A DNA stretch of 64,000 nt, taken from the NCBI RefSeq assembly GCF_014651955.1, contig NZ_BMXW01000004.1, positions 1 to 64,000 of the forward strand. The letters are read 5' to 3'. The notes under the pieces are model-generated. The model did not search any database. It saw nothing but the letters and a program-made list of their open reading frames with translations, and was not told the origin of the DNA. Position numbers and translations under genes: made by a program. The DNA is from Shewanella fodinae (GTDB lineage: Bacteria; Pseudomonadota; Gammaproteobacteria; Enterobacterales; Shewanellaceae). Positions 18,176 to 29,044 of the stretch are shown piece after piece; position 1 is the stretch's first letter, and every line of letters starts with the position of its first letter.

Positions 18176-18988
18176 ATGAGCCAAACCCAGACCGCATTGG
18201 TCGAAGTGAAGAATCTCAGTTTCAGTAGGGGCTCTCGGGTGCTCTACGACAAGATCAGTCTGAGCATCCCCAAAGGCAAAGTCACCGCCATTATGGGGCC
18301 TAGTGGTATTGGTAAAACGACCCTGCTGAAATTAATTGGTGGTCAGCTAACGCCAGATAGTGGTGAGGTGCTGTTTGAGGGCAAAAATATTCATCAGCTC
18401 AAACGTAGTGAACTGTTTGAAGTGCGCAAACGGATGAGCATGCTGTTCCAAAGCGGTGCGCTGTTTACTGATATGAATGTGTTTGATAATACCGCATTTG
18501 CTTTACGTGAACATTCCGGTTTGCCTGAAGCCATTATTCGTCGGATTGTGCTGATGAAACTAGAGGCTGTAGGGTTACGTGGCGCGGCTTCGCTGATGCC
18601 GAGTGAACTGTCTGGCGGTATGCAGCGGCGAGCGGCACTGGCCCGTGCTATAGCACTTGAGCCAGAAATGGTGATGTATGATGAGCCTTTTACTGGTCAG
18701 GATCCCATTTCCATGGGGGTGCTAGTGAAGTTGATCCGGGAATTGTCCGATGCATTGTCACTCACCTCCATTGTGGTTTCGCACGATGTCAGCGAAGTGT
18801 TAAGCATTGCTGATTACGTCTATATCATTGCCGATAAACGCATTATTGCGGAGGGAACCCCTGAACAGCTGCGACATGCTAATAATCCGCAACTGCGACA
18901 GTTCCTTGATGGCGCACCGGATGGTCCGGTTCCATTTCACTATCCGGCTATGGATTATCAGAAGGAGTTATTGGGTGCGTCTGACTGA
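18176..18988 (+). CDS. mlaF: Mla phospholipid transport ATP-binding protein
   Basis: A 270-residue ABC ATPase: Walker [10 protein letters not shown], signature LSGGMQRR, Walker [14 protein letters not shown]. With MlaE, MlaD and MlaB it forms the inner-membrane complex that moves phospholipids between the membranes to keep outer-leaflet LPS asymmetry. First gene of a six-gene unit ending in murA. Confidence 0.95.
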   Translation: MSQTQTALVEVKNLSFSRGSRVLYDKISLSIPKGKVTAIMGPSGIGKTTLLKLIGGQLTPDSGEVLFEGKNIHQLKRSELFEVRKRMSMLFQSGALFTDMNVFDNTAFALREHSGLPEAIIRRIVLMKLEAVGLRGAASLMPSELSGGMQRRAALARAIALEPEMVMYDEPFTGQDPISMGVLVKLIRELSDALSLTSIVVSHDVSEVLSIADYVYIIADKRIIAEGTPEQLRHANNPQLRQFLDGAPDGPVPFHYPAMDYQKELLGASD

Positions 18989-19760
18989 TTCTATTGCTGA
19001 TCTCGGGCGCGATGCGCTGGGGTTGGTTGCCGGTTTGGGAAAAGCCGGGCTGTTGTTATGGGGAGCCTTGGTGCAAATACCAAGACCCCGAAAAGGTACG
19101 CCGCTGCTGGTCAAACAGATCTATGTGGTAGGCGTGCAGTCAATGGTGATCATTCTGGTTTCCGGCCTGTTCATTGGAATGGTGTTGGCGTTGCAGGGAT
19201 ACACCATTTTGGTTGATTTTGGCACGGAACAGAGTCTCGGTCCTTTGGTGGCACTAAGTTTGTTGCGAGAACTAGGGCCAGTCGTGACGGCACTATTATT
19301 TGCGGGTCGAGCCGGTTCGGCGCTTACCGCAGAACTAGGGCTGATGAAGAGCACTGAACAGCTGTCGAGCCTAGAGATGATGGCAATAGATCCGTTGCGA
19401 CAGGTTATTGCGCCGCGCTTCTGGGCTGGTTTTTTCAGTATGCCATTGTTAGCCCTGATGTTTACCGCTGTCGGTATTTATGGCGGTTATTTGGTAGGTG
19501 TTGAGTGGAAGGGCATTGATGACGGTGCGTTCTGGTCAATTCTGCAGGCTGCCGTAGAGTGGCGGCAGGATATTGTGAACTGTCTGATCAAAAGCTTTGT
19601 ATTTTCTTGGGTGGTGACCTGGATAGCATTGTATCGGGGCTACCAGTTGGTACCTAATCCGGAAGGTATTAGCCGGGCAACAACTCAGACCGTAGTGCAA
19701 TCAAGCCTGGCGGTTCTGGCACTGGACTTTTTGCTGACAGCATTGATGTTTGGCAAGTAA
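18975..19760 (+). CDS. mlaE: Mla phospholipid transport permease
   Basis: A 261-residue MlaE/YrbE permease with about five membrane segments and the family motifs [26 protein letters not shown] (split by the usual Gly-rich loop). The GTG at 18975 is preceded by GGAG and overlaps the end of mlaF by 14 bases. A longer frame upstream is only the shadow of mlaF. Confidence 0.93.
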   Translation: MRLTDSIADLGRDALGLVAGLGKAGLLLWGALVQIPRPRKGTPLLVKQIYVVGVQSMVIILVSGLFIGMVLALQGYTILVDFGTEQSLGPLVALSLLRELGPVVTALLFAGRAGSALTAELGLMKSTEQLSSLEMMAIDPLRQVIAPRFWAGFFSMPLLALMFTAVGIYGGYLVGVEWKGIDDGAFWSILQAAVEWRQDIVNCLIKSFVFSWVVTWIALYRGYQLVPNPEGISRATTQTVVQSSLAVLALDFLLTALMFGK

Positions 19761-19793
19761 TGGATAATGACTGTTTAACTTTGGTAACTGATT

Positions 19794-20270
19794 ATGTTGA
19801 CAAGAAAAATTGAATTCTTGGTAGGTGTGTTTCTGCTGGCAGGGTTGGCTGCGTTTCTGGTGTTGGTCTACAAAGTTGCCAATGTTGAGGTACAAACTTC
19901 CAGTGATACCTACACGCTGACAGCTGAATTTAGCAATGTGGGTGGGCTTAAAGTGCGTTCTCCAGTGAAAGTTGGGGGCGTGGTTGTTGGCCGCGTAAGT
20001 GGTATTGCATTGGATCCGAAAAAAATGGAACCTGTGGTCACCCTGACCATGGATAAGCGCTACAACAAGTTTCCGGAAACCAGCAGTCTGTCGGTATTAA
20101 CCTCAGGTCTGCTAGGCGAGCAGTTTCTGGGATTGACCCCTGGGTTTGTCGATGACGATGTTGCCACCTTAAAAGATGGTGACCGCATTTACGATACTCA
20201 TTCTGCACTGGTGCTGGAAGATCTTATCGGTCAGTTCTTATACAGCGCCGGTTCAAAAGATAAAAAATAA
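19794..20270 (+). CDS. mlaD: Mla substrate-binding MCE protein
   Basis: A 158-residue protein with one N-terminal membrane helix (FLVGVFLLAGLAAFLVLVY) and a single MCE domain (FSNVGGLKVRSPVKVGGVVVG). It forms the hexameric lipid channel of the MlaFEDB complex and receives lipid from MlaC. Confidence 0.95.
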   Translation: MLTRKIEFLVGVFLLAGLAAFLVLVYKVANVEVQTSSDTYTLTAEFSNVGGLKVRSPVKVGGVVVGRVSGIALDPKKMEPVVTLTMDKRYNKFPETSSLSVLTSGLLGEQFLGLTPGFVDDDVATLKDGDRIYDTHSALVLEDLIGQFLYSAGSKDKK

Positions 20271-20280
20271 GGAGTCCCTT

Positions 20281-20934
20281 ATGTTTAAAAAATTAATCGG
20301 TGTGGTTGCGACAGTTTTTCTGATATTACCAATGGCGTCGCAGGCAGCCACCAAAGAGTACAAAGATCCTTATGCCATGATTAAGGAAGTGGCTGACCAG
20401 ACTTTTGCCCGTTTTCAGCAGGATCAGGATAAAATCAAGGCACAACCTGACTATCTGAAAACTGTCGTGTCTGAAGAGTTGATGCCCTATGTAGATACAC
20501 GTTATGCGGCTTATAAGGTCCTCGGTCCTTATTTGCAGGAAACCACCAAAGAGCAGCGTGATGACTTTGTCAGCGCATTTGAAGGGTATCTGGTTGCAAC
20601 TTATGCCCAAGCTTTTACCGCTTACACTGATCAGAAACTGAAGTTTGATCCAGAAAGTGATTATTCCGGCGAACGCATGGTGGATGTCGGTGTACAGATC
20701 GTGGACAATGACCGTCCGCCAATCAAACTGGATTTCCGGGCTCGCCGTCTAAAAGATGACACTTGGAAAGTGTTTGATATGGTGGCAGAAGGCGTAAGTC
20801 TGCTGAACTCTAAGCAGTCTGAAGTCACCGCTATGGTGCGCGAGAAAGGCATTGATCAAGTGATTGCTATGCTAAAAGACAAAGGCAATATCCATATCGA
20901 TTTCAATGCCCCTAAAGGTAAGGATGCGCTGTGA
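20281..20934 (+). CDS. mlaC: Periplasmic phospholipid shuttle MlaC
   Basis: A 217-residue secreted protein with signal peptide ending in ASQA (about residue 22) and the Tol-tolerance/MlaC domain (YKVLGPYLQETTKEQRDDFVSA). It ferries phospholipid between the outer-membrane MlaA complex and MlaD. I start at ATG 20281 after AAGGAG; the frame continues 35 codons upstream inside mlaD. Confidence 0.94.
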   Translation: MFKKLIGVVATVFLILPMASQAATKEYKDPYAMIKEVADQTFARFQQDQDKIKAQPDYLKTVVSEELMPYVDTRYAAYKVLGPYLQETTKEQRDDFVSAFEGYLVATYAQAFTAYTDQKLKFDPESDYSGERMVDVGVQIVDNDRPPIKLDFRARRLKDDTWKVFDMVAEGVSLLNSKQSEVTAMVREKGIDQVIAMLKDKGNIHIDFNAPKGKDAL

Positions 20935-21206
20935 TAGAGTTCAAGCAACTGGGTGACAGCTGCCAGATCGTTGGGCGGCTGAGTCAGGATGATGTCAAAC
21001 AGTTATGGGCGCAACGCACTCAACTGCTAGCGGCGGACACCCAGAACCTAGATTTGCGCGGACTGGATTACAGCGACAGTGCTGGTATAGCGTTTCTGCT
21101 GGAACTGCTGAGTCAGCATCCATCGCAATTGCGCCTGAGTGCACCATCACCCCAAGTTAAACGTTTGATAGATCTTTATGATCTGCAAGAATTTTTCACT
21201 GAGTAA
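20931..21206 (+). CDS. mlaB: STAS-domain protein MlaB
   Basis: A 91-residue STAS protein with LRGLDYSDSAGIAFLLEL holding the conserved Asp-Ser. It binds and stabilises MlaF in the complex. The GTG start overlaps the mlaC stop (GTGA). Confidence 0.92.
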   Translation: MIEFKQLGDSCQIVGRLSQDDVKQLWAQRTQLLAADTQNLDLRGLDYSDSAGIAFLLELLSQHPSQLRLSAPSPQVKRLIDLYDLQEFFTE

Positions 21207-21233
21207 GCAACGCCTGACAAGGTATATTCGCTG

Positions 21234-21491
21234 ATGGATACACAAGAGATCGAAACTGTTTTACGCAACGCACTGGCTCTTTCCGAAGTCTATGTGACGG
21301 TGGAAGGGACTCATTTCAAGATTGTTGCTGTTGGTGATTGCTTTGAAGGTATGAGCAAAATTAAGCAACAACAGACAATTTATGCACCATTGATGGACCG
21401 TATTACCAGCGGTGAGATGCATGCCCTCAGTATCAAGACTTTTACTCCTGCGCAGTGGCAGCGTGAAAAGATCTTCAATATGCCAGTGTAG
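21234..21491 (+). CDS. ibaG: BolA-family protein IbaG
   Basis: An 85-residue BolA-like protein (VTVEGTHFKIVAVGDCFEGMS, with the conserved MHALSIKTFTPAQW). IbaG binds Fe-S clusters with monothiol glutaredoxin and is linked to acid stress and envelope integrity. It sits between mlaB and murA, its usual place. Confidence 0.93.
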   Translation: MDTQEIETVLRNALALSEVYVTVEGTHFKIVAVGDCFEGMSKIKQQQTIYAPLMDRITSGEMHALSIKTFTPAQWQREKIFNMPV

Positions 21492-22760
<1,269 letters not shown>

Positions 22761-22764
22761 ATAT

Positions 22765-22799
22765 GATAAAAAACACCGCCTAGTGCGGTGTTTTTTATC
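22765..22799. terminator. Bidirectional terminator between murA and the GGDEF gene
   Basis: A perfect 15-bp inverted repeat, GATAAAAAACACCGC, five-base loop and complement, with T-runs on both strands. It serves murA rightward and the convergent GGDEF gene leftward. Confidence 0.9.
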
Positions 22800-22801
22800 A
22801 C

Positions 22802-23758
22802 TTAGCCGTTAGTGAGAATCGTCTGGTTTCTACCTGCCATCTTGGCTTTTGCCAGTGTTTCATCGGCTTTATCCAACCACAGGTCATAACTGTTACATTC
22901 CTCATCCAGTGGGCAAACACCTGCACTGAACGTAAATGTCAGTTGTTCACCATTAAACTGCAACGGTGTCTGCGCCAGACTGGATTGCAGTCTGGCCGCA
23001 AGCTGTAGCGTTTGCTCAGCATTACTGTGATGTAGTAGCAGTGCGAATGCGTTGGCGCCATAACGGCAAGCCATATCTGTGCTGCGCAAGTTGCGGCTGA
23101 TGAGGTGGGCCATATGTTGGATAGCTCTGTCTCCAGCAACATGACCATATTGATCATTAATGGTTTTCAGTCGATCAATGTCTACTAACAACAGTGATGT
23201 GGGTTCCTGGTAACGGCTGAAACGAGCAAATTCCTGTTGCACCAATTCCTGCCAATGGCGACGATTAAACAGTTGTGTCAGCTCATCCCGCTGGTTCAGC
23301 TGCTGTAACTGCTCATTGGCGGCTGTCAGTTGCATTTTATTGATGGCGATATCGGTAACGTCGTAGATGATCATGCTGATGTGACTGGTGCCACTGAGTG
23401 AACTCAAAGGCAACAGCGTGATGTTCTGATACATGAATTCAGCACGGCCGGTAATGGGGCGATAGTTGTTGAATTTGAAGATATAAGGCCGTTGTTCCCA
23501 ACTGATAAAGACATTGTTTTTTAGCAAAAAAACCTGTTCCATTTTCTGCCGTAACCAATCGGCAGGTAACTCTGGAAAGCGTTGGAACAGATTATCGCCC
23601 TTAAGCTCGTTGGGGGAAATACCGCTGTGGTTCTCCATGAAACCATTCCACAACTGAATATTGAAATTGCGGTCGAGCACCACTAGACCTACTTCTATGG
23701 TCTGTACCATATCAATCAACCAGTGCAGTTCGTTCATTGGGTCAGCATCGTGAGTCAT
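22802..23758 (-). CDS. PAS-GGDEF protein with degenerate active site
   Basis: A 318-residue soluble protein: a PAS domain (about residues 15-130, GLVVLDRNFNIQLWNGFMENHSG), a short coiled linker and a GGDEF domain (about 150-315, DELTQLFNRRHWQ). The signature is GANAF (RYGANAFALLL) where GG(D/E)EF is expected, so cyclase activity is unlikely. The inhibitory-site RxxD (RSTD) is intact five residues before it, so c-di-GMP could still bind. It lies 13 bases downstream of a response-regulator gene; the two probably form one signalling unit. Confidence 0.88.
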   Translation of the reverse strand: MTHDADPMNELHWLIDMVQTIEVGLVVLDRNFNIQLWNGFMENHSGISPNELKGDNLFQRFPELPADWLRQKMEQVFLLKNNVFISWEQRPYIFKFNNYRPITGRAEFMYQNITLLPLSSLSGTSHISMIIYDVTDIAINKMQLTAANEQLQQLNQRDELTQLFNRRHWQELVQQEFARFSRYQEPTSLLLVDIDRLKTINDQYGHVAGDRAIQHMAHLISRNLRSTDMACRYGANAFALLLHHSNAEQTLQLAARLQSSLAQTPLQFNGEQLTFTFSAGVCPLDEECNSYDLWLDKADETLAKAKMAGRNQTILTNG

Positions 23759-23771
23759 CGCAGTATCCGTT

Positions 23772-24773
23772 TCAGTTCATCAGGTAGCCGAGTTTAAAAT
23801 TCATTGTCGGCAGGGAGTCTTCAGTAAACAGCAACAATAGATCGCACTGTACATTGTGGCCTTCGATACGGTAGTTGATCTCCATTGCCAATGTCCGCTT
23901 CCATCGACTGGAATTATCGTGGACCAGATCATTTACCGTGCAGTGACGGCCAAGGACCACAGGATGAGATTGACTGAAGTTCATGTCCAACTGTTCTGAT
24001 ATGCCATTGAGAAAAGCTCCAATCAACACGTTACCAGTGTCAATCAATACTTCAATTTCGGTATTGGTATTGTCTGGGTTAGCCATGCCCATTAAGTGCG
24101 CCATATCGGCGAAACTGGAGTCATGGAAAATCAGTAATGCTTCACCGGCGATCCCGGCGCCAATGAATCCCTGACATAACGCCGAAACCTTTGTACTGCT
24201 TTCGGTGGCTTTTAATGCCATCGTCAGTTCACTAACCTCTAACACATTAACGTTGGGAATTGGTAGCAGCACAAACACGTCCAGCAGTTTGGCCAACAGA
24301 TCCGCTGCCCGTCCCATGGCAACGTTGGCAACTTCCTGACAGGCATCGCGCAGATCCACTTCAAGCAGCGGAGCTTCTTCCGTCGCGGGGGCATTTGTTA
24401 CCGCTAATGTCAGAATTCCGTACTCTTCCAGGATATTGGTAATGGCATCTGCACTGACGGGCTTTTGAATAAAATCCAGTGCCCCAAGGGCTTTCACTCG
24501 CTGATGCGCCTGCATTTGAATATCGCCCGACACTACGATGATCATCGCTGGCAAGTCTTGCTGCTGTACCGTACGTAGTACTTCGTAACCATCCATCACC
24601 GGCATGTTTAAGTCGAGAAAGACAACTTCGCCCTTGCCGGCTTTTATTGCTTCTAATCCTTCTGCACCATTGGTGGCATAAGTGATCTCAATATCCCACT
24701 CCTTGGGGAGCGTGCGTGCCATTTGTTTGCGTGCCAGCGCAGAGTCATCACATATCAGTACAGGAATGGTCAT
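23772..24773 (-). CDS. Response regulator with CheC/CheX-like output domain
   Basis: A 333-residue protein. Residues 1-120 are a receiver (ICDDSALARKQMARTLP, phospho-Asp in VVFLDLNMPVMDG, Lys in FIQKPVSA). Residues about 140-333 resemble the CheC/CheX phosphatase family (DTGNVLIGAFLNGISEQL). Such proteins may dephosphorylate partner receivers. It is followed within 13 bases by the degenerate GGDEF gene. No histidine kinase is adjacent. Confidence 0.85.
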   Translation of the reverse strand: MTIPVLICDDSALARKQMARTLPKEWDIEITYATNGAEGLEAIKAGKGEVVFLDLNMPVMDGYEVLRTVQQQDLPAMIIVVSGDIQMQAHQRVKALGALDFIQKPVSADAITNILEEYGILTLAVTNAPATEEAPLLEVDLRDACQEVANVAMGRAADLLAKLLDVFVLLPIPNVNVLEVSELTMALKATESSTKVSALCQGFIGAGIAGEALLIFHDSSFADMAHLMGMANPDNTNTEIEVLIDTGNVLIGAFLNGISEQLDMNFSQSHPVVLGRHCTVNDLVHDNSSRWKRTLAMEINYRIEGHNVQCDLLLLFTEDSLPTMNFKLGYLMN

Positions 24774-24851
24774 TCAGCGGCTCTCCGTGTTGAGTCCGGG
24801 AAAAACAGCGGCTTAATTATAGACGGCCACAGACATTTCAGCTGTCGCCTT

Positions 24852-25736
24852 TTAAGGCGATACTGCTTTTGCGGGATTTTCTTTATCAATTGCAACAATG
24901 CTGCTACCCATTTGATTTATCAGATGCAAACATACGTCATAAGCCGTGGCTTGGGTCAAATCCAGCCCCATAAGCAATTGTCGCGAGTGATACCCGGGGT
25001 GGCTGTCATACACTTGTTGTCGTTGTGATTGAGTGGCGAGTGAAGCGCTATTCGCGTCTGGTGATTGTAAATCCAGCACTGCCAGCGGCAAATTGGCCAA
25101 CAGTTTGGGAATTTGCGCATTTGCATTAGCTTCATCGGCATAGGGATTGATCAGTACCAGCAGATCGGGTGCCATAATGTTGTTGTTACTTAGTAAGTTA
25201 AGCACTAATGCTGCAGAAGGTCCGGCGGCAATCAGCAATTTTTTACCAGCTAACGCTTGTGACGATGCCTGCAATTGTGTCAATCCTTGCTGCAGATAGT
25301 GTTGTTGCGATTGTTGTAATTGCTGCCAGTCAGTATCACTGCGCTTGCGGGTGGTGGCGTTGCCACTGTCTTGCACCTTGCCATCACCGGCTTTGTTGAC
25401 TTCGGTCGCCTCGGTGGTGAAATTGGGTTCCGCTGGTTGCGGTGGTGGCGTGAGACTGATAGTGGTCCAGCCTAACAGATTCAGTTGTTGTCGCAGATAT
25501 TCCAGCAACCCTGGTGACATGGCATTATCACCTGGTGCAGGAATGAAGATGGCACTGCCACGGTGTATGCGATACTGCCAATCACGGGTCAACACGGTGA
25601 CGGGCTTACCATCAATTTGAATCTGACTCGTCTGCTGTTCAGCGTCAGCGGTTGGGTTAGCCTGCACTGTGGGCGCAGCGAACAAACCATAAGCCAACAT
25701 TAATAGCAGCAGTACTCGGATAAACTTCAGCAACAC
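24852..25736 (-). CDS. DUF3530-type secreted alpha/beta-hydrolase-like protein
   Basis: A 294-residue protein with a signal peptide (LLLLMLAYGLFAAPTVQA). Features of DUF3530 are visible: FIPAPGDNAMSPG near residue 75, LLGWTTISLTPP, KKLLIAAGPSAALVLNLL and LVLINPYADE, i.e. an alpha/beta-hydrolase-like core in which the usual G-x-S-x-G nucleophile elbow is not obvious. The central region is rich in Gln and Thr. Function unknown. It precedes nothing obviously linked; rapA lies upstream behind its own terminator. Confidence 0.72.
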   Translation of the reverse strand: MLLKFIRVLLLLMLAYGLFAAPTVQANPTADAEQQTSQIQIDGKPVTVLTRDWQYRIHRGSAIFIPAPGDNAMSPGLLEYLRQQLNLLGWTTISLTPPPQPAEPNFTTEATEVNKAGDGKVQDSGNATTRKRSDTDWQQLQQSQQHYLQQGLTQLQASSQALAGKKLLIAAGPSAALVLNLLSNNNIMAPDLLVLINPYADEANANAQIPKLLANLPLAVLDLQSPDANSASLATQSQRQQVYDSHPGYHSRQLLMGLDLTQATAYDVCLHLINQMGSSIVAIDKENPAKAVSP

Positions 25737-25800
25737 GATATTCCGCCAGTAAAAAACTCATTATAAGTGCATTGTGGCTGAAACACAGTGCGGCGCACTT

Positions 25801-25824
25801 AAAAACAAGCCCGCATTTGCGGGC
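25801..25824 (-). terminator. Terminator of rapA
   Basis: GCCCGC, loop of four, GCGGGC, with TTGTTTTT after the hairpin on the reverse strand, immediately downstream of the rapA stop. Confidence 0.8.
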
Positions 25825-25832
25825 CTGTGTTA

Positions 25833-28739
25833 TCAGACATGGCTGACCAGTACTAGCCGGATGGCATCCAAGCGCAGTTGACAGTTGTCCAAATAGCCAT
25901 TCAGTTCGGCGATTTGCTGCCGTAAAAATAGCAGTTCTTCGTCGCGGATATTGGGATTGACAGTTTGCAGAGCTTCTAAGCGTTCTAACTCTGCATGCAG
26001 ACTCGTTTCCATTTGCTGCCTAGCTTGTTGCAGTAAAGCCGTCATGGCAGTCTGGGCGTGTTGTTCACCTTTCGCCAACAGCGGGTGCAGTAGCGGTTGA
26101 GAGGCATTGACCAGCTTGCTGCCGATATGGCGATTCACTGGACTTAACTGCCGATCCCACTGTTCATAGGCGACTTTTGCGGCCAGATCGTTGCCGTCTT
26201 TGTCCAGTAGCACCCGGATCGGGGTCGCGGGTAGATAGCGGAACAGCTGGCTGGCTTTCGGGGCTGAGGCATCGGCGATGTAAATGAGCTCCAGAAACAG
26301 CGTTCCTGCGGGTAAAGCCTTGTTTTTCAACAACGCTACGCAGGTGGTGCCAGTGTCTGACCCCGTGATTAAATCCAGCCCTGTTTGTACCAGCGGGTGT
26401 TCCTGAGTGATCAACGCAATATCATCCCGCGTTAAAGCGGTATCGCGCTCGAATGTCACGGTCACACCATCTTCTGGCAAGCCAGGGTAGGTGGGAAACA
26501 TCATATGTTCACTAGGACGCAAAACAATGGTGTGTTCGCCTTTATCTTCTTGGTCGATACCGATGACATCCCATAAACGAATAACCGCACCGATTAGACC
26601 GGTATCGCTATCCATTTCTGCCAGTTGCCAGGCCAGCGCTTTAGCGCGATCGCCGCCGTTGGAGTTCAGTTCCAGCAGTTTATCGCGACCTTGCTCCATG
26701 GCCTGCTTCAGCTCTTTGTAACGGCTACGAGTATGATTTAGCAGGTTGGTCATGGCTTCGTCGTCTTCATGAACCAGCAATGGCAGCAGTTCTGCAGCAA
26801 ACTCCTTGAACAGTATGTGACCAACTGGACAGGTTTGCTCAAAGGCATTCAGCCCTTGGTGATACCAGTTCAGCAACCGTGATTGAGCACAGTCTTCAAT
26901 ATAGGGCAGATGAATATTCACATCGTGCTGCTGACCGATACGATCGAGACGGCCGATACGCTGTTCCAGCAGATCGGGGTTAAGTGGCAGATCAAACAGC
27001 ACCAAGTGACTAGCAAACTGGAAGTTACGGCCTTCGGAGCCGATTTCCGAGCAAATCAATGCCTGCGCGCCACCTTCTTCCTGTGCAAAAAATGCTCCGG
27101 CCTTGTCCCGTTCAATGATGGACATGCCTTCGTGGAATACGGTAGTCAGAATCCCTTCGCGGGTACGCAGTGCTTCTTCCAAACTTAACGCTGTGGCGGC
27201 TTGAGCGGCGATGATCAGTACCTTTTTACTGCGATGGTTTTTCAGGAAATCGATCAGCCAGTCAACGCGAGGATCAAATTTCCACCAGGCAGCGGATTGC
27301 TCATCAAACTGTTGATACAGTTTTTCTGGTGTTAGCGCCAGTCGTGCCTGGGTTTCATCCGGCAGATTGCGATTCATCATCAGGGCTACGCGCATGGCGG
27401 TCTGATACTGTTCTGGCATCGGCTGTGGATAAGCCTGAAAAATACGCTGTGGAAAGCCTTTCACTGAGGCGCGGCTATTGCGGAACAACACTCGACCAGT
27501 GCCGTGGCGATCCAGAAGTTGTTGCAATAGCTCGTCTCTCGCGTGCTGTTGTTGCTCTGGGGCGATGTTGTCGGCTTGGATTAATTTGATGGCTGGAATG
27601 ATATCTTTTTCGGCCAGTAGTTCGGTCAGCAGCGCAATCACATCATCAGGCAGCTTATGACCGCTGGCGATAGCATCAGCCGCTTGAGCCACCTGTCGAT
27701 AATCCTGTTCTTCCTTAATGAATGCTGGATAGTCGTAAAAACGGTTGGGATCCAGTAGCCTTAATCTGGCGAAATGGCTTTCATGTCCCAGTTGGTCTGG
27801 CGTGGCTGTCAGCAACATGACGGCAGGTACTACCTGGGCTAAGGCCTCAACTATCTGATAAGCCTTGCTGGGTTTATCGGCGGTCCATTCCAAATGGTGG
27901 GCTTCATCCACCACCAGTAAATCCCAATCAGCATCCAGTGCTTGGTCTAGGCGGCGTTTCTGTTTCAGCAAATCCAGTGAGCAGATCACCAGTTGTTCGG
28001 TATAAAACGGATTATCGTGATCGGCAAAGGCTTCGACACAACGCTCTTCATCAAACACTGAGAAACGTAGGTTGAAGCGTCGCAGCATCTCCACCAGCCA
28101 CTGGTGCCGCAGGGTATCTGGCACCAGAATTAATACACGTTCAGCACGGCCAGTCATCAGTTGCTGGTGGATAATTAAGCCAGCTTCGATGGTTTTCCCG
28201 AGGCCCACTTCATCCGCCAGTAAAACGCGAGGTGCATGGCGGCGGCCGACTTCTGCGGCAATCCATAACTGGTGCGGAATAAGACCGACTCTTGGCCCCT
28301 GTAATCCGAGCAATTCAGAGGTTGCCAGATGGTGGCGCAAACGCTGTGCCTGATAACGCACGCCGAAGCGATCAAGACGATCCAACTGACCGGCAAACAG
28401 CCGATCCTGCGGTTTGTTAAAGCGGATATTGTGATCCAGCAAGGTTTCGCGTAGCGACACGGCTTCGCCGTTGTCGGTATTTGTACCATGGTAGAGGACT
28501 AAACCGTCATGTTCCGCAACCATCTGGATTTCCAGTGTCCAGCCTTCATGACTTTTGACTTTATCACCGGGGTTGTAGATCACGCGGGTTAAGGGGGCAT
28601 CATGACGGGAGAAGATGCGGCTTTCTCCGGTTGCAGGAAATAGCAGGGTGACCATCCTACCTTCCAATTGTACCACCGTGCCTAATCCTAGCTCTGATTC
28701 CGTATCACTGATCCAGCGTTGACCTAAAGCAAATGGCAT
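25833..28739 (-). CDS. rapA: RNA polymerase-associated ATPase RapA
   Basis: At 968 residues it is the length of RapA/HepA. An N-terminal Tudor-like domain ([20 protein letters not shown]) precedes a Swi2/Snf2 ATPase with [14 protein letters not shown] (motif I), DEAH in [10 protein letters not shown] (motif II), the motif [11 protein letters not shown] and the motif [11 protein letters not shown]. It recycles stalled RNA polymerase. Monocistronic, divergent from the PhoH-type gene. Confidence 0.96.
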   Translation of the reverse strand: MPFALGQRWISDTESELGLGTVVQLEGRMVTLLFPATGESRIFSRHDAPLTRVIYNPGDKVKSHEGWTLEIQMVAEHDGLVLYHGTNTDNGEAVSLRETLLDHNIRFNKPQDRLFAGQLDRLDRFGVRYQAQRLRHHLATSELLGLQGPRVGLIPHQLWIAAEVGRRHAPRVLLADEVGLGKTIEAGLIIHQQLMTGRAERVLILVPDTLRHQWLVEMLRRFNLRFSVFDEERCVEAFADHDNPFYTEQLVICSLDLLKQKRRLDQALDADWDLLVVDEAHHLEWTADKPSKAYQIVEALAQVVPAVMLLTATPDQLGHESHFARLRLLDPNRFYDYPAFIKEEQDYRQVAQAADAIASGHKLPDDVIALLTELLAEKDIIPAIKLIQADNIAPEQQQHARDELLQQLLDRHGTGRVLFRNSRASVKGFPQRIFQAYPQPMPEQYQTAMRVALMMNRNLPDETQARLALTPEKLYQQFDEQSAAWWKFDPRVDWLIDFLKNHRSKKVLIIAAQAATALSLEEALRTREGILTTVFHEGMSIIERDKAGAFFAQEEGGAQALICSEIGSEGRNFQFASHLVLFDLPLNPDLLEQRIGRLDRIGQQHDVNIHLPYIEDCAQSRLLNWYHQGLNAFEQTCPVGHILFKEFAAELLPLLVHEDDEAMTNLLNHTRSRYKELKQAMEQGRDKLLELNSNGGDRAKALAWQLAEMDSDTGLIGAVIRLWDVIGIDQEDKGEHTIVLRPSEHMMFPTYPGLPEDGVTVTFERDTALTRDDIALITQEHPLVQTGLDLITGSDTGTTCVALLKNKALPAGTLFLELIYIADASAPKASQLFRYLPATPIRVLLDKDGNDLAAKVAYEQWDRQLSPVNRHIGSKLVNASQPLLHPLLAKGEQHAQTAMTALLQQARQQMETSLHAELERLEALQTVNPNIRDEELLFLRQQIAELNGYLDNCQLRLDAIRLVLVSHV

Positions 28740-29044
28740 TTTTAACTCTTTTCCTCGGTGCCTGGTGAAGGGCGCGTATGTTATACCAAAGCGATTATAA
28801 TACCAATCCTGCCGAAGGCGGCTGTAATCGACAGAGGTGGATTTTTACTAATGTAAAATTGCTGTTAAAAATTCTTAACGCGAAGCGATTGTCATCCCAT
28901 AGTAATGGTGACAGTATAAAAACTGAACCCGTCACCGGGGACGCTTGCCATTCACCCAACCACAGGAGCCTCTTATCTGATACCAGGCGTTACCCGCCCG
29001 ACAAAAACCACAAAGTCATAATGCAATGACGCTATGGAGGCGCT
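28740..29044. promoter_or_regulatory. Divergent intergenic region rapA / phoH-like
   Basis: 305 bases with no supported gene. An ORF-like stretch at 28778-29029 has no ribosome binding site. The region holds the promoters of both flanking genes; I cannot point to a specific operator. Confidence 0.4.
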
